Below are positions 1 to 8,072 of a stretch of 35,586 nucleotides of DNA, in pieces (within the stretch, counting starts at the first letter, position 1; the number at the start of each line of letters is the position of its first letter). Where the stretch lies: the NCBI GenBank assembly GCA_900540395.1, contig UQFQ01000016.1:1-35586 (forward strand), given 5' to 3'. The position numbers and the translations under genes are program-made. Source of the stretch: an uncultured Mollicutes bacterium. GTDB taxonomy: Bacteria; Bacillota_I; Bacilli_A; RFN20; CAG-826. Below the pieces are notes generated by a model that had not been told where the DNA came from, made no database searches, and saw nothing but the letters and a program-made list of their open reading frames with translations.

Positions 1-172
1 GACTCCTGTTGTTAACGAAGATGGGTATGTTTATATCGCAACAATTGATTACATTGCTTATCAAATCGGTTATCCTAAAGAAGAGCTTTTCTCATACCCT
101 GAACTTACATGTCGAGATATTGTTGCTGAAAATTTAAGAGAACTTTATGAGGAAAGAGGAAGTGTTATCTAA
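1..172 (+). CDS. C-terminal end of a 5'-nucleotidase-family protein (partial)
   Basis: An open frame enters from the left edge and ends at TAA 170-172, giving about 56 residues. It contains GYVYIATIDYIAYQ followed by a stretch ending in DIVAENLREL. This parallels the last 45 residues of the next gene (KYTYVATINYL, then IQDIFIEYLEA), so the two proteins look like paralogues of the 5'-nucleotidase family, whose C-terminal domain ends in this way. The stop codon directly abuts the ATG of the next gene. A purine-rich run near 150-163 within this frame probably serves as the ribosome-binding site of that gene, so the two are likely co-transcribed. Catalytic motifs would lie outside the window. The family call rests only on similarity to the neighbour. 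Confidence 0.7.
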   Translation, partial: TPVVNEDGYVYIATIDYIAYQIGYPKEELFSYPELTCRDIVAENLRELYEERGSVI

Positions 173-1885
173 ATGGAAAAGAAATTTATTTTACCTTTTA
201 TACTTTGCGGAGCATTGTTGATTGTTCCTAGTTGTGGTGAAACTGCTAAAGAGGATGATACAAATTTAGATGATAATAAGAATAATCAAAAGATGAAAGC
301 TATTTTTGATGATGGTTTTAAATCTTATTATTTAATTGGTGAAGCCTTATCATATGATAATTTAAGAGTTATTGATGCAAGGAACAGCAAAACTTTAAGT
401 GATTATACAATAACACCTGAAGAAGGAACCATTGTTAATAAACTTGGAGATATTTCTGTAGAAGTTAGTAAAGATGGCTATCAATCATTTACTTTTGATG
501 TCCACGTAGTTGAAGAATTACCACCAGAGGAAGAAGAACCTGAATATACTACAATAGAAATATATTCTATTAATGATTTCCATGGTTCTTTTATCGAAAA
601 TGGTGATAATGGCGAAATAGGAATGAGCAAGTTCGGTGCTTATTTAAAAGACCGTAAAGATGAAGAAAGCATTGTTATTTCTACTGGAGATATGTGGCAA
701 GGTGGTGTTGAATCGAATTTAACTCATGGGCAAATAATTGTAGATGCGATGAATTATATAGGATTTGATGCGATGACGGTTGGCAATCATGAATTTGATT
801 GGGGCTTTGATGTATTAGAAGAAAATATTTCTAACATGGATTTTCCAATGTTAGCTGCTAATGCTATTGATAAAAGGACTGGCGAGGAATTTCCATATTT
901 TGAACCTTATACTATAGTTGAAACTAAAGATGTAAAAGTTGGAATAATTGGTACTGGCGCAGAAAGTTTGCCTACAGATATAACTTATAGTGTTTCTCAA
1001 TATTTAGAATTTAAAGGCCAAGTATCTACTGCAAAATCTTATAGTGATTACCTTAAAACAGAAGAAGATTGTGACTTAGTTATTTTAGCTGCTCACGATG
1101 GTGCAAGTTTTGATTATGGTCAAGAACCTATATTTTTCGAATCATTAACAGAAGTCAGCGGCGTAAGTGGAGAAAGATATGTCGATGCAATGTTTTTAGG
1201 ACATGACCATGATACTAAAAATGGAAAAATAAACGGGGTTCCATATGCTGAAGGTGGTTCTAATGGTAAGGGAGTGTCTCGTATTAGCTTTAGTTTAGCT
1301 AAAGAAAATGATGAATATAAAATCATTACATCGAATGCTAACGTTATAAGTCCTTATTCCAGTGGCTACTTCAATAAAGAAGATTCTTATATTAATTCTC
1401 TTTTAGATAAGTATTCTGATGAGCTAGCACAAGCTGATAGAGTAATTTGTAGTTTCTCAGAAGCAAAATCTAAAAATGACATTCTCGAACTTGTTTGTGA
1501 TGCAATGATTGCTTATGCAAATGATCCAAAACATGAATCAATTTTAATTGATGATCAAAAAGTTACTGCCGCTTTCCACAATACTGGAGGAGTTAGAGAT
1601 AGTGCAGAATCTGGTGATTTTACATATCGTGATTTAATTAAAGTTTTACCTTTTGACAATACTTTTTGCATTGCTAAATTAACTGATCAGCAATTCGACA
1701 CTTGGAATAATAGTAGTAATTACTATAAAGGCTCAAAAGGAAGTGGCAAGTATACTTATGTTGCGACTATTAACTATCTTGCTGATAATCCTGACTATTC
1801 TCCAAGTGAAGAGGTATTTAATACTAATATTGTTATTCAAGATATTTTCATTGAATATCTTGAAGCTAATGATGGGAGTTTCTAA
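173..1885 (+). CDS. 5'-nucleotidase/metallophosphoesterase-family lipoprotein
   Basis: A 570-residue surface enzyme of the bifunctional UshA/5'-nucleotidase family, which removes phosphate from extracellular nucleotides or related phosphoesters. Residues 1-21 form a lipoprotein signal with lipobox VPSC (Cys21 lipidated). Residues 22-40 are an acidic linker, and 42-113 look like a bacterial Ig-like/Big_3-type domain. The metallophosphoesterase domain carries NDFHG (134-138), GD (172-173), GNHEF (204-208), AHDG (307-310) and GHDH (343-346), which supply the dimetal ligands. The C-terminal substrate-binding domain has NTGGVRD (470-476) and FDNTF (494-498). The start codon follows the upstream paralogue's stop with no gap. 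The family is clear. The natural substrate (nucleotide, NAD or cyclic nucleotide) cannot be told from sequence. A role in salvage of host or environmental nucleotides is inferred. Confidence 0.9.
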   Translation: MEKKFILPFILCGALLIVPSCGETAKEDDTNLDDNKNNQKMKAIFDDGFKSYYLIGEALSYDNLRVIDARNSKTLSDYTITPEEGTIVNKLGDISVEVSKDGYQSFTFDVHVVEELPPEEEEPEYTTIEIYSINDFHGSFIENGDNGEIGMSKFGAYLKDRKDEESIVISTGDMWQGGVESNLTHGQIIVDAMNYIGFDAMTVGNHEFDWGFDVLEENISNMDFPMLAANAIDKRTGEEFPYFEPYTIVETKDVKVGIIGTGAESLPTDITYSVSQYLEFKGQVSTAKSYSDYLKTEEDCDLVILAAHDGASFDYGQEPIFFESLTEVSGVSGERYVDAMFLGHDHDTKNGKINGVPYAEGGSNGKGVSRISFSLAKENDEYKIITSNANVISPYSSGYFNKEDSYINSLLDKYSDELAQADRVICSFSEAKSKNDILELVCDAMIAYANDPKHESILIDDQKVTAAFHNTGGVRDSAESGDFTYRDLIKVLPFDNTFCIAKLTDQQFDTWNNSSNYYKGSKGSGKYTYVATINYLADNPDYSPSEEVFNTNIVIQDIFIEYLEANDGSF

Positions 1886-1889
1886 CTAA

Positions 1890-2357
1890 TTGAAATGTAT
1901 TTTAATTTTGGACAAAAGAGAACAAATTAAAAAAGCAATTGAAAATAAAGATGATGGCTGTTTTAAAATGGCTTTAGGTTTAGCTGAACTAGCTGATGAA
2001 GAGACTATTGATTTAATTTATAATCAATTCTTTGTAAAAGGTAATCTTAAGGAAATAGAAAAGGCTAGAAAAGAAATTCTAGCTTTTTTATCAGGTGCTA
2101 AATACAAAAATATCAATGATCACGAAGATAATGATGATGAATATGAAGAGTATGACTGGGAAGATCGTGAAATTCATGATAACGACACTATTTCATACTC
2201 AGATGTGACTTATCTACTCTTGTCCTATTATTTTTATCTAAATAAAAAGTTAAACAAAAGCTCAAATGATCAAAGAAGCAAGAAATTATTAAAGGATTAT
2301 CCTGGTGCTAAAATAAAAGATCTTTTAAGTTATCCTGATTTAAAATATTTAGATTAA
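1890..2357 (+). CDS. Hypothetical acidic protein
   Basis: A 155-residue protein I do not recognise. The frame opens with TTG at 1890, preceded by GGGAG at 1874-1878 with an 11-base gap. An alternative TTG at 1908 lacks a ribosome-binding site. The N-terminal 70 residues look helical (IKKAIENKDDGCFKMALGLA and the residues that follow). A strongly acidic segment (residues ~75-98, rich in D and E) comes next. A tyrosine-rich helical segment (YLLLSYYFYL) and a basic tail complete the protein. There is no signal peptide and no clear membrane span. It starts 4 bases after the nucleotidase gene and is probably its operon partner. Codon use resembles that of its neighbours. No function is proposed. 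Confidence 0.6.
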   Translation: MKCILILDKREQIKKAIENKDDGCFKMALGLAELADEETIDLIYNQFFVKGNLKEIEKARKEILAFLSGAKYKNINDHEDNDDEYEEYDWEDREIHDNDTISYSDVTYLLLSYYFYLNKKLNKSSNDQRSKKLLKDYPGAKIKDLLSYPDLKYLD

Positions 2358-2393
2358 AATCATTATTTTTAACAAATATTTGCGTAATTATGA

Positions 2394-2420
2394 GATAATG
2401 TAAATATAAAAATAAGGAGG
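2394..2420 (+). promoter_or_regulatory. Possible promoter and strong ribosome-binding site of the small membrane protein
   Basis: GATAAT at 2394-2399 is a plausible -10 box. The region 18 bases upstream gives only a weak -35 (TAACAA, 2370-2375). AAGGAGG at 2414-2420 is a near-perfect Shine-Dalgarno sequence 7 bases before ATG 2428, one of the best in the window. Confidence 0.45.
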
Positions 2421-2427
2421 CAGAATA

Positions 2428-2664
2428 ATGGCCAAAAAATTCTTTAAATTACCAAGATTAGCTCAAATAATCTTGCTCATCCTTCCAGTTGTTGGTTGGA
2501 TTGTCGAACTTGTTATTAGATGGAGTGCAGTATTAGAAAAATTTACTTTGTTAAATCTTGTTGCTGCTTTAATCTATACTTTCTTGGGTTGGGGTATTGT
2601 TCTCCAAATCGTTGATATCATTTGGATTATACTCTTCAAACATTTATTCCTTACAAAAGCATAA
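2428..2664 (+). CDS. Small two-span membrane protein, unknown
   Basis: A 78-residue protein with a short basic N-terminus (MAKKFFKLPR) followed by two hydrophobic segments, about residues 12-32 and 40-72. The second segment may be one long span or a hairpin. The ribosome-binding site AAGGAGG makes the start certain and predicts strong translation. It has its own likely promoter and is followed by a strong terminator, so it is probably a single-gene unit. The composition (many I, L, V, W) resembles small integral membrane proteins of Bacillota, but I recognise no family. There are no charged residues inside the spans to suggest transport. Function unknown. Confidence 0.65.
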   Translation: MAKKFFKLPRLAQIILLILPVVGWIVELVIRWSAVLEKFTLLNLVAALIYTFLGWGIVLQIVDIIWIILFKHLFLTKA

Positions 2665-2690
2665 TTGTTTATCAAAAAAGAATTTATTAA

Positions 2691-2724
2691 AAATACTTAG
2701 GGTTAGTGACCTAAGTATTTTTTT
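2691..2724. terminator. Bidirectional Rho-independent terminator
   Basis: An 11-bp perfect stem pairs AAATACTTAGG (2691-2701) with CCTAAGTATTT (2710-2720) around an 8-base loop. T residues at 2718-2724 serve the plus strand, and A residues at 2689-2693 give a T tract on the minus strand. It sits between two convergent units, the small membrane protein and the phosphofructokinase, and can end both. Confidence 0.88.
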
Positions 2725-2731
2725 AGAAGAA

Positions 2732-3943
2732 CTATATTTTAAATGAATCAAATAAAGCTTTATCTTTTTTACTACTAAGCAAAGGAAGAAGATAAGTGAT
2801 GAAAGAATCATTAATGTTATCTTGCGTTTCGTTTAAATATGATAATGGAAGATATCTGACTTTGTTAGCTACTTTAGAAATAGAAGTTAATGAATATTTT
2901 GCTTTATAGTTATTTCCCTTAACTATTCGATTTATAGTAACGACTTTTTGACTTTTACCAACTAAAGCACTTTTTAAGGCAAAACTTGAAACTTTTATAG
3001 CTTCTTTAAGATCAACAGAAGAAGGAATGATTGAGTTTGCTCTTTGAAGAAGTGAAAGTTCAATATAACGAGTTTTATAACCTAACTCTTTTGTAACTAA
3101 AGAAGAAAGGTAAACGCTAACTCCTCCTAGTTGAGTATGACCAAAAGTATCTTTCATTTCTTGCATTACACCTATTAATTTACTGTTTCTATCGCGAATG
3201 CCTTCTGAAACGCAAACTAGACAATGTCCCTTTTCTTCATATATTTTTTTCACTTTTTCTAAAAAAGAACTAGTATCAAAACTTACTTCAGGAACGTATA
3301 TTAAATCAACTTTTGCTCCGTTTAATTCAGCAAGCTTACTAGAAGCGGTTAACCAACCTGTATCTCGGCCCATTATTTCAACAATATTGACTCGTCCCTT
3401 TAAATAACTGGCATCATCAAAATAAATTGAGCTAACAGCATTAGCAATAAATTTAGCGGCGCTAGGATAGCCAGGAGTGTGATCAAATTCCATTAAATCA
3501 TTATCAATGGTTTTAGGTATACCGATTGCATATAATTCATAATTTACTTTTTTTGCATAGCGAGAAATCTTTAATATGGTTTCCATAGAATCATTTCCGC
3601 CATTATAGAAAAAATAACGTATGTTATATTTTTTAAAGATTTCAATGATTTGGTCAAATTTATCTTTATCGCTTATCTCATCATTTAATTTAAAACGGTT
3701 ACTACCAAAGGCAGCACCGGGAGTAGTAAGCAAAGCTTTTAAGTTTTTATCTTTTAGCGAAGTAACATCAATAATATCTTCCTTTAAAAGACCTTCTATA
3801 CCATAATGCATGGCAAATATTTTTCCAATTTTATCTGGATGTTTTTTAGCTTCTTTGATTAGACCATAAGCGGAAGCATTAATGACGCTAGTTGGTCCGC
3901 CACTTTGACCATAAAGGATGTTAAATATCTTTTTTTCTTCCAT
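2732..3943 (-). CDS. pfp: Pyrophosphate-type 6-phosphofructokinase
   Basis: Phosphorylates fructose 6-phosphate to fructose 1,6-bisphosphate in glycolysis. About 403 residues long, more than the ~320 of ATP-dependent bacterial PFK. Motifs run in order: YGQSGGPTSVINAS, GAAFGSNRFKL, NGGNDSM, PKTIDND, EIMGRDTGW. GGND in place of GGDG, and PKTIDND in place of PGTIDND, are the two changes (Gly to Asp and Gly to Lys in the phosphoryl-donor site) that mark pyrophosphate-dependent enzymes. The start is uncertain. ATG at 3943 gives the family-like N-terminus MEEKKIFNILYGQSGG. ATG 3952 and TTG 3979 are in frame, and none has a Shine-Dalgarno sequence. It is transcribed divergently from nrdA. The donor specificity rests on established signature residues and not on assay. 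Confidence 0.92.
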   Translation of the reverse strand: MEEKKIFNILYGQSGGPTSVINASAYGLIKEAKKHPDKIGKIFAMHYGIEGLLKEDIIDVTSLKDKNLKALLTTPGAAFGSNRFKLNDEISDKDKFDQIIEIFKKYNIRYFFYNGGNDSMETILKISRYAKKVNYELYAIGIPKTIDNDLMEFDHTPGYPSAAKFIANAVSSIYFDDASYLKGRVNIVEIMGRDTGWLTASSKLAELNGAKVDLIYVPEVSFDTSSFLEKVKKIYEEKGHCLVCVSEGIRDRNSKLIGVMQEMKDTFGHTQLGGVSVYLSSLVTKELGYKTRYIELSLLQRANSIIPSSVDLKEAIKVSSFALKSALVGKSQKVVTINRIVKGNNYKAKYSLTSISKVANKVRYLPLSYLNETQDNINDSFITYLLPLLSSKKDKALFDSFKI

Positions 3944-3983
3944 AGTCAACATTTTATCAAGTAGCGAATCTATATTCAAAAAT

Positions 3984-4005
3984 ATCTACTAAATATCTAC
4001 TAAAA
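3984..4005 (+). promoter_or_regulatory. Tandem 11-bp repeat, two units (putative operator)
   Basis: Unit 1 ATCTACTAAAT (3984-3994) is followed at once by unit 2 ATCTACTAAAA (3995-4005). The same 11-bp unit in tandem occurs upstream of nrdB and between udk and degV. It lies between the divergent pfp and nrdA genes and overlaps a possible pfp promoter on the minus strand (TTGAAA at 4020-4015, GATATT at 3997-3992, 17-base spacer). Confidence 0.6.
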
Positions 4006-4060
4006 TTAACCATTTTTCAAAAAATTAAGATTCGTTAATTACAAAGAAAACGATAGTTGA

Positions 4061-4082
4061 TATTATTCAAAGAGCATGAGGG
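4061..4082 (+). promoter_or_regulatory. Possible -10 box and ribosome-binding site of nrdA
   Basis: TATTAT at 4061-4066 is a candidate -10 box with only a poor -35. GAGGG at 4078-4082 lies 7 bases before ATG 4090. This decides the nrdA start over the in-frame TTG at 4057, which would fall upstream of the probable transcription start. Confidence 0.45.
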
Positions 4083-4089
4083 AAAAACA

Positions 4090-6609
4090 ATGATTAAAGC
4101 AATTAAAAAAAGAGATGGTAGAGTCGAAGATTTTAAAAAGGAAAAGATTAGTAAAGCTATTAGTAAAGCTTTTAAATCAGTTGACAATAAAGTTAATGAA
4201 GAGGAATTAAATAAGATTGCTAGTAAAGTAGTTGACTCAATTGAAGAAGAAATGCCAACTGTTGAAGAAGTTCAAGATTTAGTTGAAAAGGCTTTAATGG
4301 AACTTGGTTATTTTGAATGCGCTAAAAGCTATATTCTTTATCGAAATAGTCGTAAAGAAAAGAGAGCCAACCGCGATGAAATAGCTTCTTTAATTACAAC
4401 TTTAGATTTAAGATCAACTTTAAAAGGAATCGAAAAAGATTTTAGTGAAGATGAATATGATTTATCACATTTACTTTCTAAGTTTAAGAGTTTTCTTTCT
4501 AAAGAAACAAGCGAAGAAGGTAAAGTTAAAGCATTAATTAAAGCAGCGGTTGAATTAACTAATTTTGAAGCTCCTAAATGGGAATATATAGCTTCTAGAT
4601 TATATATTTATTCATTTAACAATAAACTTAAACAAATTCAAAAAGAGTTAGGAATAACTTCTTTATATTCAAAAATTCAATATTTAGTTGATAACGATAT
4701 TTATGGAACATTTTTGTTAGAGAAATATACAAAAGAAGAAATTGATGAATGTGAAAAGATGATTGTTAAATCTAGAGATAGATTGATTAACTATTCTTCT
4801 TTTGAATTAATTTTAAAAAGATATTTAGCTAAAAATCATAATGGAATAGTTTTAGAAAGTATACAAGAAATGTGGCTTACTATTTCCATGCATTTAGCAA
4901 TGAATGAAATAGATAAACTTTATTGGGTTAAAAGATTCTATGATTCTTTATCCAAACTTGAGTTTACATTAGCAACTCCAACAATGGGGAATGCACGTAA
5001 ACCATTTCATCAATTATCGAGTTGCTTTATTGATACAGTAGAAGATTCATTAGATGGTATTTTTAAATCAATAACTAATTTTGCGACTGTTTCTAAGCAT
5101 GGTGGTGGAATGGGTTTATATTTTGGCAAAGTTAGAGCTAATGGTTCTACAATCCGTGGATATAAAGGAGCGGCTGGAGGAATTATTAGATGGGTCAGAA
5201 TTGTTAATGATGTTGCAGTAGCTGTTGATCAACTTGGGGTTAGAGCAGGAGCTGTAGCTTGTTATTTAGATGTTTGGCATAAGGATTTACCAGAGTTTTT
5301 ACAAATAAGAACTAACAATGGTGATGATAGAATGAAAGCCCATGATGTTTTCCCTGCAATTTGCTACCCAGATTATTTTTGGAAATTAGCTAGAGATAAT
5401 ATTAATGCTTTATGGTATTTAATGGATCCAAAAGAAGTTTATGATGTGAAAGGTTATCATATCGAAGATTATTTTGGTAAAGATTGGGAAAATAAATATT
5501 TTGATTGCGTAAACGATGAAAGAATCCATAAAAGAGAAATTCCAATTAAAGAAATTATTCGTTTGATTATTAAATCGGCAGTTGAAACTGGTACACCATT
5601 TGCTTTTAATAGAGATTTAGTAAATGAAACTAATCCAAATAAACATAAAGGAATTATCTATTGTTCTAACCTTTGTACTGAAATTGCTCAAAATACAAGT
5701 GCAATAGGTGAAATTGAAAAAACTTCTATTAAATCAAAAGAAGGAGACGATATTATTGTTGAAAAGACAAAGTGTGGTGATTTTGTTGTTTGTAATCTTG
5801 CTTCGCTTTGTTTAGGCAATTTTGATGTAGATAACCAAGATACATTAAAAACGGTTGTAGAAACGGCAATAAGAGCTTTAGATAACGTTATAGACATTAA
5901 TTTATATCCTCTTGAATACGCTAAACTTACAACACAAAAATATCGTTCAATAGGACTTGGAGTAAGTGGATATAATCATTTACTTGCTAAAAAGAAAATC
6001 TATTGGGAAAGCGAAGAGCATTTAAACTATGTTGATTCTCTTTTTGAAAATATAAATTACTATGCAATTGAAGCTAGCAATAAATTAGCCATTGAAAAGG
6101 GCAAATATAGTTTGTTTGATGGAAGTGAATGGGATAACGGTAATTATTTCGTTAGCAGGAACTATGTTAGTGAAAGATGGGCAAATCTAGCTAAGAGTGT
6201 TCATGGTTATGGAATGAGAAATGGTTATTTACTTGCAGTTGCACCAACTTCATCAACATCAATTATTGCTGGAACAACAGCTGGAGTTGATCCAATTATG
6301 AAGACCTTCTTCTACGAAGAGAAAAAAGGTGAAATGATTCCTAGAGTTGCGCCTGAACTTACTCATCAAAATAGTATGTTCTATAAACCAGCTCACGAAG
6401 TTAATCAAATTTGGAGTGTAAGAGCGGCAGGAGTTAGACAAAGACATGTAGACCAAGCTCAAAGCGTTAACCTTTATATAACTCATGACTATTCAATGCG
6501 TCAAATTTTGGAACTTTATATTAAGGCCTGGGAAAACGGAGTTAAGACAATTTATTACGTTAGAAGTAAGTCGTTAGAAGTTGAAGAGTGCGAAGGTTGT
6601 GCTAATTAA
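4090..6609 (+). CDS. nrdA: Ribonucleoside-diphosphate reductase alpha subunit (class I)
   Basis: The large catalytic subunit of aerobic ribonucleotide reductase, which reduces NDPs to dNDPs with NrdB. From ATG 4090 it is 839 residues. The first ~90 residues form an ATP-cone (IKAIKKRDGRVEDF and onward), the allosteric activity domain. The barrel carries the redox pair Cys312 (LSSCFID) and the Cys of VCNLASLCLGN. The radical-site NLC-x-E motif includes the thiyl Cys at about residue 529 (CSNLCTEI). The substrate phosphate region reads APTSSTS. The C-terminal swinging pair is CEGC. All catalytic residues are present. nrdB follows after 60 bases that hold an operator-like tandem repeat. An nrdI gene, expected for class Ib, is not adjacent, which fits class Ia. 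Confidence 0.96.
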   Translation: MIKAIKKRDGRVEDFKKEKISKAISKAFKSVDNKVNEEELNKIASKVVDSIEEEMPTVEEVQDLVEKALMELGYFECAKSYILYRNSRKEKRANRDEIASLITTLDLRSTLKGIEKDFSEDEYDLSHLLSKFKSFLSKETSEEGKVKALIKAAVELTNFEAPKWEYIASRLYIYSFNNKLKQIQKELGITSLYSKIQYLVDNDIYGTFLLEKYTKEEIDECEKMIVKSRDRLINYSSFELILKRYLAKNHNGIVLESIQEMWLTISMHLAMNEIDKLYWVKRFYDSLSKLEFTLATPTMGNARKPFHQLSSCFIDTVEDSLDGIFKSITNFATVSKHGGGMGLYFGKVRANGSTIRGYKGAAGGIIRWVRIVNDVAVAVDQLGVRAGAVACYLDVWHKDLPEFLQIRTNNGDDRMKAHDVFPAICYPDYFWKLARDNINALWYLMDPKEVYDVKGYHIEDYFGKDWENKYFDCVNDERIHKREIPIKEIIRLIIKSAVETGTPFAFNRDLVNETNPNKHKGIIYCSNLCTEIAQNTSAIGEIEKTSIKSKEGDDIIVEKTKCGDFVVCNLASLCLGNFDVDNQDTLKTVVETAIRALDNVIDINLYPLEYAKLTTQKYRSIGLGVSGYNHLLAKKKIYWESEEHLNYVDSLFENINYYAIEASNKLAIEKGKYSLFDGSEWDNGNYFVSRNYVSERWANLAKSVHGYGMRNGYLLAVAPTSSTSIIAGTTAGVDPIMKTFFYEEKKGEMIPRVAPELTHQNSMFYKPAHEVNQIWSVRAAGVRQRHVDQAQSVNLYITHDYSMRQILELYIKAWENGVKTIYYVRSKSLEVEECEGCAN

Positions 6610-6630
6610 CTACTAGATTTATATCTAAAA

Positions 6631-6652
6631 ATCTACTAATTATCTACTAATA
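6631..6652 (+). promoter_or_regulatory. Tandem 11-bp repeat upstream of nrdB, two units (putative operator)
   Basis: ATCTACTAATT (6631-6641) is followed by ATCTACTAATA (6642-6652), the same repeat and period as upstream of nrdA. A possible -10 box, TATATT at 6651-6656, overlaps the end of the second unit. The nrdB ribosome-binding site GAAAGGA (6658-6664) follows directly. A bound protein would sit on the promoter or the start of the message. Confidence 0.6.
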
Positions 6653-6669
6653 TATTTGAAAGGACAATT

Positions 6670-7731
6670 ATGACAATTAAATTAGATGAATTAATGCCAC
6701 ATAAACAATTATTCAATCCAAATGGAGATATTGATGTTAATAAAAGAAGAATGATTGGTGGGAACACTACAAATTTAAATGATTTTAATAATATGAAATA
6801 CCCATGGGTAAGTAATTGGTATCGACAAGCGATGAATAACTTCTGGATTCCAGAAGAAATAAACATGAATCAAGATGTAAAAGATTATCGTAAAGCTTTA
6901 ACTCCTGCTGAAAAAAGAGCATACGATAAAATTCTTTCTTTTTTAATCTTCCTTGATTCTCTTCAAACAGCTAATTTGCCTAATATTGGTGAATATATAA
7001 CAGCAAATGAAGTCAATATGTGTTTGAATATTCAATGTTATCAAGAAACTATACATTCACAAGCTTATTCTTATATGCTTGATACAATTTGCTCACCATT
7101 TGAAAGAAATGAAATATTATATCAATGGAAAAACGACAAACACTTATTAAAAAGAAATGAATTTATTGGCAACGCATATAACTCATTTTTGAAAGATAAA
7201 AGACCATTTAATTTTTTAAAAGTCTTAATTGCTAATTACATCCTTGAAGGAATTTATTTCTATAGTGGCTTTATGTTTTTCTATAATCTCGCGAGAAACA
7301 ACAAAATGAGTGGTTCGGTACAAAACATTAGATACATAAATAGAGACGAGAATACCCATTTATGGTTATTTAAATCAATTATTTTAGAGTTAAGAAAAGA
7401 AGAACCTGAATTATTTACTAAAGAAAATGAGCAAATTTTAAAAGATATGCTCTTAGAAGGATGTAAACAAGAGATTGAGTGGGGGATGTATATTATTGGA
7501 AATGATATCCCTGGCCTAAATGAACAAATGGTTAAGGATTACATTAAATATCTAGGCAACTTAAGAAGTACATCAATTGGATTAGGAAAACTATTTGATG
7601 GCTACGATAGAGAACCTGAAAGCATGAGCTGGGTATCTAAATATAGTGATGCCAATATGATAAAAACTGATTTCTTTGAAGCTAGAAATACTGCTTATGC
7701 AAAATCTAGCGTCATTAAAGATGATCTTTGA
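6670..7731 (+). CDS. nrdB: Ribonucleoside-diphosphate reductase beta subunit (class I)
   Basis: The small subunit of ribonucleotide reductase. It holds the metal-radical cofactor that starts catalysis in NrdA. It has 353 residues and ends in TGA. Ligand motifs are in order: LDSLQ (first carboxylate), QETIHSQAY with Glu126 and His129 as ligands and Tyr133 at the radical tyrosine position, ILEGIYFYSGF (Glu), and RDENTH (Glu and His). Because the tyrosine is retained, this is a conventional Tyr-radical beta subunit and not one of the Tyr-less or chlamydial types. The acidic C-terminus (KDDL) is the usual docking tail for NrdA. GAAAGGA lies 5 bases before ATG 6670. The metal used (Fe or Mn) cannot be read from sequence. 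Confidence 0.96.
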   Translation: MTIKLDELMPHKQLFNPNGDIDVNKRRMIGGNTTNLNDFNNMKYPWVSNWYRQAMNNFWIPEEINMNQDVKDYRKALTPAEKRAYDKILSFLIFLDSLQTANLPNIGEYITANEVNMCLNIQCYQETIHSQAYSYMLDTICSPFERNEILYQWKNDKHLLKRNEFIGNAYNSFLKDKRPFNFLKVLIANYILEGIYFYSGFMFFYNLARNNKMSGSVQNIRYINRDENTHLWLFKSIILELRKEEPELFTKENEQILKDMLLEGCKQEIEWGMYIIGNDIPGLNEQMVKDYIKYLGNLRSTSIGLGKLFDGYDREPESMSWVSKYSDANMIKTDFFEARNTAYAKSSVIKDDL

Positions 7732-7742
7732 TATTTTTTGAG

Positions 7743-8019
7743 TTGATAAAATAAAGCATATTTATCGTATATAAGAGGTGAGTATGTAAAAAAATCTCCC
7801 TATTTAAAATTTATAAACAGAATTTTATTTGATTTTAGGTCTTGTCAAAGTCAAAAAAATGGGTTATAAATTAAGTACATAGAGATAAAATCTCGAATTA
7901 AAAAAACAGCAAAGGATAATAAAAGCTGTAAATCAAGAGAATAGGATTCAGTGCCTATTAACGTCATCAATGTTTGGATGATAGAAGAAGGAGTTGTGTA
8001 AAGAAACAACTCTTTTTTT
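7743..8019 (+). ncRNA. Possible small non-coding RNA or orphan leader
   Basis: This 341-base gap between nrdB and udk holds no credible ORF on the plus strand. A weak promoter-like pair (TTGATA 7743-7748, TATATA 7768-7773, long 19-base spacer) is followed by a series of short perfect hairpins. They are GAGAT/ATCTC (7882-7894), ACAGC/GCTGT (7906-7929), AATAGG/CCTATT (7940-7959), TCATC/GATGA (7964-7981) and a strong terminator (7991-8019). CCCTATT near 7798-7804 could pair instead with AATAGG at 7940-7945. No tmRNA, SRP RNA, T-box or common riboswitch consensus was seen. A 6S-like RNA is possible but not shown. It might simply be the nrdB 3' untranslated region. Confidence 0.35.
7991..8019 (+). 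terminator. Rho-independent terminator after nrdB/possible small RNA
   Basis: GAGTTGT (7991-7997) pairs with ACAACTC (8006-8012) around an 8-base loop, followed by seven T residues at 8013-8019. Confidence 0.88.
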
Positions 8020-8024
8020 CAATT

Positions 8025-8051
8025 AAAAAAGCAGAGCTTTTAACTCTGCTT
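8025..8051 (-). terminator. Rho-independent terminator of udk (minus strand)
   Basis: AAGCAGAG (8029-8036) pairs with CTCTGCTT (8044-8051), loop of 7. The run of A at 8025-8030 gives six T residues on the minus strand after the hairpin, 22 bases past the udk stop. Confidence 0.85.
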
Positions 8052-8072
8052 AATGGTTAATCTAAATTGATA

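Noticed and set aside
1120..1326. Reading frame opposite the 5'-nucleotidase gene, and many similar antisense frames across the window
   Set aside because: They lie wholly inside well-supported genes, lack ribosome-binding sites and show low-complexity composition typical of shadow frames.
3984..4005. Canonical NrdR boxes upstream of nrdA
   Set aside because: NrdR boxes are 16-bp palindromes in pairs about 31 bp apart. These are 11-bp direct repeats with only a half-site resemblance, so I did not name them NrdR boxes.
7262..7740. Reassigned TGA (tryptophan) code as in Mycoplasma
   Set aside because: TGA ends nrdB, miaB, the RicA-like gene and the flippase at family-appropriate positions, and TGG codes for Trp in the recognised genes.
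7784..7789. ATG-TAA start-stop with a ribosome-binding-like sequence as a regulatory mini-ORF
   Set aside because: It could easily arise by chance in AT-rich DNA, and no downstream gene is positioned to be regulated by it. It is noted only within the small-RNA candidate.
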